Positions 15,001 through 27,000 of a stretch of 64,000 nucleotides of DNA are shown piece by piece. The DNA is from Ophioderma brevispina (Eukaryota; Echinodermata; Ophiuroidea; Amphilepidida; Ophiodermatidae). The DNA lies in contig JAMKCH010022367.1 of assembly GCA_023653785.1 (NCBI GenBank), positions 1-64,000 of the forward strand, given 5' to 3'. Within the stretch, counting starts at the first letter, position 1; each line of letters begins with the position of its first letter. A program made the translations under genes and the position numbers. The notes below the pieces were generated by a model. The model did not search any database. It was not told the origin of the DNA and saw nothing but the letters and a program-made list of their open reading frames with translations.

Positions 15001-18000
15001 TCTATGTATAAGCCCTATTCTTTTACAATTTAAAGGTGTGGTTACATGATCGACAACGTCCTCGGCCCACTTTACCCCATCAAAACAGGTATCGTAAAGA
15101 AAGTTGATATTTTTTATAGTAGATTTTAAAAGTGGACTCATTAAAAGTTTTAGTCTGTCTATGCACCGTGAGAGGTAATAGGCAGGGTTCGTTTTAAAAC
15201 GGCCACCAGGTACAAAAAGGTATTAATGGTACTCATGGGCCGACTATATTGTGGCGTTTGGGTAGCTTGGGGGCGCGCGGGGTCGGGGGGTGTGGGTGGT
15301 CAACCCTGGAAAACAGTATTTCACATCTAATGGATTTTGGTAGGAGATCAGTAATCAGGATGACATACAGCATTTAGGTTTCATTAGACGCCGTTGTTGT
15401 GGTGTTTTGAAACATAGCGCGTGGGGGGGTACTTGACACTCAAAGCCTACCATTCGTTATCACAAGCAGGGAGAATAATATATTCTTATATCGACGCGCT
15501 GCAACACATAACGCAACTAAGTTTTTATCTGGTTATCAAAAACGGACCAACTTTGTATTCGATATTAGCGCAAACGGATTTGGCACCTGGGCCACCATGG
15601 CATAATACGTCCTTCCATCATTAAGGGGCAGTGGGTGCATTTGTTATAACTGATACATCAGTTTTTCCCTGTGGTATCCGATGGTGGCTGTACAGGAACT
15701 TTGTACCATGGACACAATATGTTTTGTCATGCAACAAAGGCAAGTCTTTGCATGGACGGAGATTGAACCCCATATCAATATCATACCCATCCGAATATGC
15801 ACGTAGTCTCAACTAATTTGAAATCTAGTACTTAATACTCCATGAAAGTAAAGCTCGGAATTATTCTTTGATGTTATGTCACAATGTCCCAAATGTGGGT
15901 TGACCTTAAACCACCACTGGTGGGTCCTAGGTGGTGCCGGCAATTTAAAGAGACCTGGCACATTTGAAAATGTGCGGCCTCAAGATTTTCAAAACGATAT
16001 TTTGCATGGTGTAAAGCTTTAAGACAAGCCCTCACCCCGAAAATGATTAAGAATCCCCAATCATCTTCCTAGGGTAAACGGAACGATTTGTAATTTACCG
16101 TCGCCGAGACGCGAAATTCAGGAGACGACGAAAAATGGCGTTTAACAAACACAAGGAACAATCACCCCGTATGCATGTCTCCCACGCTATGTACATTGTT
16201 TGACTGGTCTATATAACCTTTGTGGTTTTATATCAGTGAGTACCAGTTGCGTAGCCATCATTTTTCTCAGGGGGGGGGGCAAAAAAGGGGGGGCACGTAT
16301 ATTTTCAGGGGGGGCAAGCGTATATTAAAATTTGTTTAGTATAGATATGGCTTATGTAAAATCCCTAATTTTTTCAGGGGGGCAAAGGGGGCAAGATTTC
16401 CACGGGGAGGTGCAGGGGGGGGGGGGGCAGCGCCCCCTCCCCCCTGGCTACTACGCCACTGGTGAGTACGAAGTCAAAATATTCATGTTAACCATTTGTT
16501 GATTAAGTTATGGAAAACTTAAAGTTAGCCTAAATTACCTGGATATCTTCATCCTCATATCATGCCCCTATCCTGTTTTTGGGGTTGTTTTATTTTTTTA
16601 TGTGTAAAATATCTCTCTGTTCTTCCAATGGCCTATACTATCATTTGAGAGCAATTGAAGAATATCATATTTTGTTTTTAAATGCTGCCAGTGCCGCTTT
16701 AATACACATATTTTTTGTACGATCAAAACGGTTGAAAAACCGAATGCCACTCAACATTTGTGATCGGTCTGTTTTTTTTGGCTGCTATGCTTCAACATGT
16801 GAGGGAGATGAAATCATGTGAAATATAGGACCGATGATCGGGTCACAGTTTAATTTAAACAGAGTGAGCCATTCCCCGGTGATTTACTGTCTTACGGAAT
16901 TTATACACAAGGTGGGCCAAAAATATACCCCTTTTTTGAATTTTTGATTTTTTCTATTTTTTTCTCTCACCTGAAAATTTTAAGCTCAAATGAAAGATAA
17001 GCGTGTAACCATTTTCTTCATCCTACTGTACATTGATGCATTTCCTCACTCAGTGGGGATTCTTTAGTGGCGAAGTGGTGTGAATGTCACTCTTCCCCCC
17101 CCCACTGATTAGATCAAAGGTTTCAGAACAACGTTAATTTGGATCTGATCATCGGTTTTGGACCTTTCAAAGGCCTAAAGCGAAAACCCATGGGATTTTG
17201 ATCGGTTACTGCAAGTGAGTGTTTCACAAGATCTTTTTGAAACACAAAATCAAAGAGCAATTGAGGCCTCACCAGACCATTGACAGGCAAATGGTTTGGC
17301 GTAGGTGTTGGAAGCATTCGAGTTTGTGTTCAACATGCTCTTTCCTCCTCTGCCCAAAAATTAAAGCAACACTGACTTCGGAAAAAATGTTCCGTAAGTT
17401 AATTGCTTAAGTTTTAATCTCTAGGGTAACCACAATCTATCATTCTCTCTGTGCCAGCCAGTGCAACGGCGACGCTGAAACTCTGCCTGCCAATGACAGC
17501 CCGAATGGTTCCAACAGCAATGTGGTCATCATTTGCTTTAGGATTGTGTTTGTGTGCCTCATGGTGAATTCTTTTCTATCATTAACCCTATAAAAACCCA
17601 TGGAGTTGGGTTTTTAGATATATAAGCAGGTGATTGACCCAGTGATGGCTTTGTAAGTCAATAACAACCAGTCTTGTACATATGATGGCTTTTTTCTTCA
17701 ACCGGTCAACCAATGGAGTTCTTTCAAAATGCCTGATCTTTGATCAGATTTCTTCTCTTCCTGTTTATGAGACGAGCACTGTGTTCTGGAGCCGTTGGAG
17801 TGTTTCATCTGAGAGTTAAAGACCATAACTAATGGAATTGCAATATCAAAGTTCTTGAGTTATTTCTAGATATTTCCGAATTTGATTGATTTTCCCTCAA
17901 TGGCTTGAGTACAGGCAGCATGCAAATGTTTGTATGACTGTTCGATTTGTAACTTACGTTCACTTAAAAATTTCTACAATCACACGCGCCTCATGTGCAG

Positions 18001-21000
18001 TTTCATGGATGAGTTACCAAAATTACAAATGGAATGGGATTGGTTTCAGAAAACAATTAAATGTGAAGAAGTTTTACTGTCGTTTGAGTTTCAGTTTGGT
18101 TTGAAATCATCTGTTTGAAATCAACTGATTGACAATACAATACAGTTTTTTCAATTTTGGAGATAACCGTTGAGCGCTCAAGAACGTTTTAGACATACAT
18201 TGTGTCAGTCTTATAAGTTATTACACTCACGAGAAAGACGCCAGTTCATGGTTCATGGTGGCGTAAATATTCTTTGTTGACATTGGGGGGAAATGGGGGT
18301 TGAAATGAAAATTATGGAAATGCCAGGGGTTTTGCCGAAGAGATCCATTAATAGCTAATGTGAGCGCGAAGCGCGCGAAAAAAATTGCCATTTAGACATC
18401 GTTAAATTTGATTGTAAAAATTACAACAAAATGCGCGCGAAGCTTGGCGGAAATTTTAAATACCATTTTTAAACTAAAATGGTAATATGGGTTATTTTTT
18501 GTCAAAAAAACCAATGACGGCATCAACATTGGGGGGGGGGGATGAAATCGTATTGACCATCCCCCCATCAAAATCTTTTGGGAGGATATATCCCCCTCAT
18601 CCTCCCCCCCCCTCCCCCCGGGATTTACGCGCGTATGTTCAATTGTGCCAAAAGGCTAGAAAGTTGGTATTAAATAAATTTCCCAGATTTCAGCTTTCAT
18701 CATTTGAGCCTAAATTTACTTTAGCTCAATCAGAAAGAAAAATAACAATAGCGTACAATTTAATTACCAATGGGTTAGTTTATTTTTGCCCACCTTGTAC
18801 GTTTACGTGTCGTCTGATGCACTATTACTCTATGTTTTTTGTTTGATTGATAGGTACTATTTGTACATCGAATCATCTCTTCCTAAACGTCCAAAAATGG
18901 CAGCGAGAATTATTTCGCCTATCATTGAAGGCAGTAAGTAAAATATTTGTGTTCAGTTCTACTGTCATATGAAAGGCGATGGCATTGGTAATTTACGACT
19001 TCTGTGGAGACCACAAAATAGTGATGAAAAGGAGCTGTTAAAATTATGGGGAGAACAAGGGGACGACTGGCGAGCGCAAACTGTAGAACTGGAAGCAGTC
19101 AATACACAATTTGAGGTACACTTTTGTCAAAATGTCATCTTATTTAGGGGGAAATAAAGGTCGCAGCCTACGCTCAGATTATGAAAATACACAGTGTTCT
19201 GCCGTTATAGGATGAATACGTTATCTTCCAAATTTCCAGAAAAGCCAGTGTAAGGGAACGTTGGGGGAAATTGTAAATCCTGTCGGACTGCATTCGTTAT
19301 CATGGCCAAGCTTAACCCATTACACGAGTGATTTTATTGCACGAGTAATTTATTTGATTAAATTCGGTTAATGAGAAAAACAAAGCATGTTTGTAACGAA
19401 GACAGAAGATGCATGATTCCTTAACTACAATTTTCAAGAATGGTACATTAAATCGTTTGTTCATTCTTGCAGGTTATGGAAACTGACGAAATTATATTCG
19501 TCAGTTCATAAAGATAATACAAAGAAACAAAATTAAAGGAACTTTTCGTGTTTGGTTTACGATTCACTAGACACCTTCAAGAAAAGGTAATTTTCAAAAT
19601 TTCAGTTGATTCTGACGGTGCTTTTTGATGTGTGAGCAAATGTTCGTATTGAGCTGCAAATTTCTGTCCGTTTACGGATAGGAAATACAAGTATGAATTA
19701 CTTCCTAGAGTAATCTGCTCGTAAGATTAGACACACGTGAGGTTGCGATGGGGAGTATAGTCTTTCGCCTACGTCTATTCTTACGCCCCTCGTAAGATTA
19801 GACACACGTGAGGTTGCGATGGGGCGTATAGTCTTTCGCCTACGTCTATTCTTACGCCCCTCGTAAGATAGACACACGTGAGGTTGCGATGGGGAGTATA
19901 GTCTTTCGCCTACGTCCATTCTTACGCCCCTCGTAAGATTAGACACACGTGAGGTTGCGATGGGGAGTATAGTCTTTCGCCTACGTCTATTCTTACGCCC
20001 CCTCGTAGATTAGACACACGTGAGGTTGCAATGGGGCGTATAGTCTTTCGCCTACGTCTATTATTACGCCCCGTCGTAAGATTAGACACACGTGAGGTTG
20101 CGATGGGGCGTATATTTCGCCTACGTCTATTCTTACGCCCCGTCGTAAGATTAGACACACGTGAGGTTGCGATGGGGCGTATAGTCTTTCGCCTACGTCT
20201 ATTCTTACGCCCCTCGTAAGATTAGACACACGTGAGGTTGCGATGGGGCGTATATTTCGCCTACGTCTATTCTTACGCCCCGTCGTAAGATTAGACACAC
20301 GTGAGGTTGCGATGGGGCGTATAGTCTTCGCCTACGTCTATTCTTACGCCCCTCGTAAGATAGACACACGTGAGGTTGCAATGGGGCGTATAGTCTTTCG
20401 CCTACGTCTATTCTTACGCCCCTCGTAAGATTAGACACACGTGAGGTTGCGATGGGGCGTATAGTCTTTCGCCTACGTCCATTCTTACGCCCCGTCGTAA
20501 GATTAGACACACGTTAGGTTGCGATGGGGCGTATATTTCGCCTACGTCTATTCTTACGCCCCGTCGTAAGATTAGACACACGTGAGGTTGCGATGGGGCG
20601 TATAGTCTTTCGCCTACGTCTATTCTTACGCCTATTTAAAATCACTCTCCTGTGACCAGGACCACGCAGGATTTATGCCGATGAGGGTGCAGATCTTTGA
20701 AAAAGTGATTTTTTTACCTAACCCCTAAAATTGTCCTATGGTGAACTTTCCCGAAGAAGGTAAAGTCATGTATGTGACCCATATTGGGGGTACATCAATG
20801 TATGATAGCCTAAAATGTGATCAAGAAAAACGAGTCTAAAGTCGGTCATATTCAATTTTTACTTTTAAATGTAACTGTATGCACCATTTAGAAAACCAAA
20901 TATTTCAGAAAACCACATTGAAATTGACCAATTAATTCCAAAGATACAATCAGTTGAAGGGTGGCAAACAAAAGACATTTTCATCTTTGTTTGGCTATAT

Positions 21001-24000
21001 CTCAAAAGCAATATTTGCGACTGGCGAATCATTTTTGCTTGATCCACATCCCTTGTGTTTGAGTGCCTGCTGGGGGGGGGGGGGGGTAGGTTTTCCCGTC
21101 CCAGGCTAAGTCATAATATAGGAAGATGGTCCTATGCAGGAAATCTTATTTTAATACCATTTAGTACAACAATACTCCCGTTACGAAGCAATACCGTTCA
21201 TAAATCGTTCACCAGTACTTTTTTTGGGGATCTCACCTGTAATGGAAATTGCTACCGTCCACGAAATGCTTCAAACAGCGAGGAGGCAGCCGACCGTCTT
21301 GTTATTCGGATCATTCTGGCTACACCTTGTGAGGCCTAATCAATTAAGAACAGTTAGCTCGACTTCATGGGTATCATATGTCTCTCCCTGCGTGTCAATC
21401 TTGAGTTAGCCTAGTGATGGCCATTATTTTTAACATCGACATATTAATAATTCATTGTCGCCGAATTTGGCCAACAACCCCCGCGAGATTTTCTCACAAT
21501 CACGAGAAAATTTTCTTGAATACAGACAAAACGGAAGTACAAACTAACCAAGGACGATTTGTCTGCCACGGAAAGGACATCGTATTCGGATAAGAAAGGA
21601 GACGCCTCTCTAGTTTAATGAGAACGAATAAAAATTTGAAACTTCCTCATTCTAAAGCGACATGCAAGTTTACCATTGCTGGTTTCAATTTTATTTTCAA
21701 AAATTACACAAATTCCCCACTTTTTTGTGTAAAATTATAATACAGGCTTCAATAGGTAATTGAAATTTTCATATATGAACCCTCCTCCCCCCAGAACCAC
21801 AATACCGCCTTACAAGGATGTGCATTATATTAATTAGCAACACATATATAAGTGGCATTGTGATTCTTGGGGAAGAAGAACACTTAATGGAATTGCCAAA
21901 AACCACAACCTCCTATTACATACATACCATATCGCATAGAGTTAAAGACACTATCAGTGATTAGAAAAATATTTGAAATTTGCAGGAATAGCTTCAAAGT
22001 GAAGGATAAGTCTGTAGAATTCTCATAAGTTACCTTTTTCAACTGAAGAATTGACAGAAAAGGAAGAAAACGGCAGTGTTCCAAGATACGATTCCCCATT
22101 CAATTACGTGTTGTAGTAAGTGTCCGAACGGACAATAATGACTAAAATTTCCGATTCTGTCCTTATTAGGTTGTTTCTGGTCTTATAATTTGCAGGGTAT
22201 GTTAGGATACCTGTACTTGTTGCATACATGCAGAAATCTGATTTTTGAAGATTTGTTCGATTTTCTGATTTAGCAAATCACTGATAGTGTCTTTAACTAG
22301 CTCATAATATAAATAGTACAGTCAATTTAAGCTGAGTGACTTGCCTGGGTCGTGCTTTATCATTAAGGTGAGCCCATGAAGTTGTCTTCCAGAATCTGCT
22401 TGGTGAGAAGACTTATATCCCTTACGCCCATAGAGGAAAAATTACTAGCAACCTGACAATCACCGCAAAAAAGGAGGTAGCTGTATTTGTGCTGTTAGAT
22501 CTAAAAGCACCTTCCCCCGTAAACACAAGGCAGGGGTCTGCCTCGTGATTTGTGAGTTATGCCTCTTGTAGCCTATTTGTACCTTATGAGGGACAACAGG
22601 TATATCTAGGCATCATCACAGGCCCCGGTTACAGGCGCCATAACAAAGGGCAGCTTTGAACCATCTTCATGTTTCTTCATTTAAGTCATGATTGGTTATT
22701 GAAATGGAGGCATGCGCTTTGATTTTTCCAGATAGCATGCCCCTGAAGTTGTTCGATACAAATGTACTTTGAGGATAGAAAGCACCTTGCCTACACCTTA
22801 AAATGGTTGTAAAAACACCAACTCAAAAGTAATTGTGAAATATAAATATGATGACAGATGGCCTCCTCTTACTCCTTATCCGGTGATGTCCTTTGTCAAC
22901 ACGAGCAGTGCCATCTGCTTTTCAATTGCGTTACGGAATGAAAGTGGAGACCGTAGCACTGCACTACACCCGCGTATATACGGGCCTGCCTGTCACGAAG
23001 TCAGGACGTTGAAGGATGGATCGTATGTGATGACTGGAGACATAAGTTAAACCTCCCTTCATTTGTATGAGGCGGCGTACAAAGAGAGGTTGCAAGATTA
23101 CATGCTCTGCTTCTTCTTCTTATCGTATCCAAACACAGAAGTTCTCAAATATGATCCAGCCAGAGCGGATACAATGTCTGGCCGCCCCACTAAATTCTGC
23201 AAGGTCCCTGTCCGCGAACTGCCGCTCCAACAGTGGGCAGACAAGAGACGTTCCATTGTCTGTGGTGCTGCTCTACAACAACAGGCAGCGTTCTGATCTC
23301 CCTCCGGCTGCCCACTTCTGCAAGGAAAACCTCAGATCGGTTTGTTGCCTTTTTCACGCGCTTACACGCGTAAGAAATGACTGTTTTAAGGCATAGAGTG
23401 GTAAATGCAATGTCTCTCAAACTCATTTTCTTTAAGAAAAAATAAGTCGCACTGGGTGCTGTTATGACGTCTCGTGGACGCCTAAGGTCAGAAATACCTT
23501 TCAAACACAAATAAATGAGCCTTGTGCACAAGTGATCTGAATTTTATATAATATAACAGTTTTAATGATCTTTGATTGGTTTAGCTCAAGAATTTGGTAT
23601 GTCCAAACAACAATACATAAATCAAAATTACACAATCACACACAATTAGTTAATACTTATTGTCCTCAAGAATGTCCAGTAATGTCCACATGAAGCGTTG
23701 CAGTTCAACGATGATATGTCCTCACAGCGAAGACTTCAAAAATGACAGCATGCAAAGTCACGCTTCTAAATCCTCAGGCAATATTCCATTGGAATCTTCT
23801 CAGTCCTGAAGATAACTTTTGTCCAGCAGTTCAAGACGACAAGGTTAAATAATTCCCTCGACGACAGTAATAATCCACAGTATATCAGTCCATGATAATC
23901 ACCACGATTTCTATCTGTCCACAATTTGGAATCCTATTTTGATTCCCAGCACTTTCGGCTTCAAAGACGACAGTAGAATAATTACAGCACTCTGCTCACA

Positions 24001-27000
24001 TGGAATTGAAAATATAATAAATCCTGGCACTGTGTGGAGCACAAATCTACCATTATTGTAGATAAAACTAGCTATAACCATACTGCATAGCTGATTGCAA
24101 CTGCTGACGGCGATACTACCTAAATCTCAATATAATACTGACTTCACAAAGTTCCCAGTCTAAAAATAGACATTACAACAGCATCATGCATAACATAACC
24201 TGAATCACATCACTTTCCATATATAACTTTGTGGGGAAATTCCCTGATCTTACAATGTTTTGACCTCAAAGCATAAACAAGTTTCTAAGTTTAGCATCCT
24301 TGGGGAATCCCCCACTTCCCTATTGTGCAATCTAAACAGGTGCACTTAGCAAAACAAACTAGGGGTATTCCCCTTTCTCTCTTTTATAGTAAACAAAGTA
24401 CTTTTCCCGTGAGAAATCTTTTCTCAAATAAAATTGACAAAATAATATTTTTAATCAGAAAAATGGAGGCCATTTAACAGTGCATACTAGTTATGTGGCT
24501 AAAGTAAATGTTTGAATCGAAAATTAAAATGGGTAATACCAGAAAAAGACCCAAAATAGTGAAATAATAATAGTAATAAGGACAATAATATTTAAATAAT
24601 AACTATAATACTGTTTCCCTCGCCGTGAGAATTTTTACCACAGATCATACACGCGAAAACACGATTTCAATATTGTATAAAAAATATAGATGCCAACAAA
24701 TGTTTCGACACGTAAGCTCAATATTTCAACAAAATGGTAAACACTCATTATATTAGGTTTTCAATAGGTAATAAACTAATATGGTTTTACTTTCGCGCCA
24801 CTTCGAAAAACAGTCAGCCCGCGCAATATATTTCAATACTCGCACAGGGAGCCGTAGGGGTAGGCGTATTGAATTTTCGCAAACTCTTTACTATACTTAA
24901 GCCAACGGCTCAGTTGGTATAAAAAATCTCCATAAACATTTTCTAGTTATGTCGGGGGTCAATGCTATTGATCACGAAATGACCTTTTAAAAGAAGAGTC
25001 AATCATTCATGATTCTCTCCATATGCTCTTTCCAGACTCTACTTCTAGAGCGGGTCAAGACTATTGATCACGAAATGACCCTTTAAAAGGAGAGCTCTTA
25101 TATGTTGGCTCCATGAACTTCCATTGACAGTTTTCCCCGTAGCTACTGTCCACTGCGAGTATATCACAATGGATGCACAAATCTTGCTAAAACCAGTTAA
25201 ATGTCTAAGTAGGTAATGTATCAAACTTCGAATCCAGTGCTGTCTTCGAGTTTCCATATTTACCTTATATGTGTACAAGAACTTATCCCTGACCTATGTC
25301 ATTATTTTCAGTTGGTGTTCGAGGCAACAATAGGCAATATACCTAATGGAGATATCGCCATCGATGACATCACCATCTTACGGGAACCTTGTCAGGGTCA
25401 CTTGAAAGAGTCTATGTGTACCTTTGACGTTGCTGGTGATTGGTGTGGCTACACGCAAAGAAATCAAAACGATTTCAAATGGGAGTGGTATGATGTAAGA
25501 AACGCACGCGGAGACCCTCCTATTGCCTATCAAGGTGAGGATATCCTGACAGAAGCGTGAAGTAATACTTAGTGAAAAGTACCATTAATATTGTTACTTA
25601 ATTTTATTTCAAAAATTGTGTTTGTAAGTCCGGACGGAAGACCTGATCGGAAAAGGCAACCGTTACTCTGAGTTTCACGGTATACCCTCACTTACATCAC
25701 CGGGTATCCGATCTTCGGACGGATGATGTGTCATGGTCGTGTCTTAACCAAACAACCTGTATGTATATACAAGTTATGGTGTCACGACTAAAGGCATTTC
25801 CAGCATGAGTCCGTACTTCCCAAATAGTCGCTATTTATAAGCATTCTAAATATGCAAAACACCCAGTTTAAAATGCATTTTTGTAATCAGAACTTAAAAC
25901 AGAAATTGGATTTTAGTGTATATCAATTAGTTCGGTAATCCAGCCAAAAGTTGGAAATATATTTATTTTCCATTATCCATTCTTTTGTTTACATTATGTT
26001 TTACCGTGTTGGGCAGGTGACAGGTCGTATATATATGTTAGAACCTCGGCAGCAGTCCAGGGACGGGCAGCTAAGATGACATCCAGGACTCTAGATGGTC
26101 GATCAAGTCAACATTGCATTGAGTTTGACTACTTTCTGTCTCAAAATTCGTCGTCTAGTAAATTAACTATTGCGGTGCTACGAAATGACGGTGATCAATA
26201 CAATGTTATGACACTACATGGTAATAAAGTAACGAACGGTTGGAGATATATGAATAAAACATTGAAGAAGGAACATGTTGGAGAAAAATTCCAGGTAAGA
26301 TTTAATTTTAAAGTTGCAATTATGATATTATTGCTAAACTACCTGTAATCACTTCCATAACCTTTACATATCGACGCGATTTTGCAGATTAGCGGATTAG
26401 CTTGAAGTTTGAATTCTGTTCGTAACAAGCGAACTGATGAATGATACGAATTTGCATGAAAAGTATTCCTCTTAAGCACAACCGTATGTAATCCAAATGT
26501 TCCATTTGATTAATGGCAATTATGAAGAAAACTTTATTTTTTAATAAAGAAAAACAAAACAACAAACAAACAAACAAAGATTGTACAATTTTCATAAGAA
26601 TCCCAAAGTTAACAATCTTCAAATTCTAGTTTTATACGAACAGGCAGGTGATTCTTTATCTGCATAGAAAAGCTCGTAACATATCTTCGTGTTGGTATAA
26701 TAAAGGACTTCCCTGTGATGTGTATGAAATCTCTTCGTCATTTAATTATGTTTTCCCAAATTGTTAGATATGTTTGCTCATTTTCGGATCATTATTACCG
26801 GTGTAAGGGAACACAGAATAAAGAGATACAATTGACAGACTGGGGGACCCATCGCACGACTCTATTACTTCGTGACACTGGCTATAAACTTCCAGACACG
26901 GCAATATTGCCGGAATATCATTGTAACCGATGTTTGATATTAACAACAAGAAATTCACCATTCAGTGGATCCCTACTTCAACTCTTTGTCTCATTGCCCC

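Noticed and set aside
15740..15800. Minus-strand GGGGTTCAATCTCC as a tRNA or SINE B-box
   Set aside because: No A-box or stem structure could be found around it, and the box has an extra base.
18932..18954. A GTAAGT...TTCAG stretch of 23 bases containing the in-frame TAA, as a possible micro-intron
   Set aside because: It is too short for a normal animal intron, and removing 23 bases would put the conserved YHM-type strand out of frame.
19698..20510. Long Arg-rich open frames on both strands within 19698-20510
   Set aside because: They are produced by the 70-bp minisatellite, whose unit lacks stops in several frames. No splice or start context, and the peptides simply repeat.
22835..23050. 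Open frame of 71 residues with a proline-rich start
   Set aside because: No domain, no neighbours, and it lies in a gene 1 intron between unrelated repeats.
24895..24925. ACGGCTCAGTTGGTATA resembling a tRNA D-arm
   Set aside because: No matching B-box or acceptor stem at the right distance.
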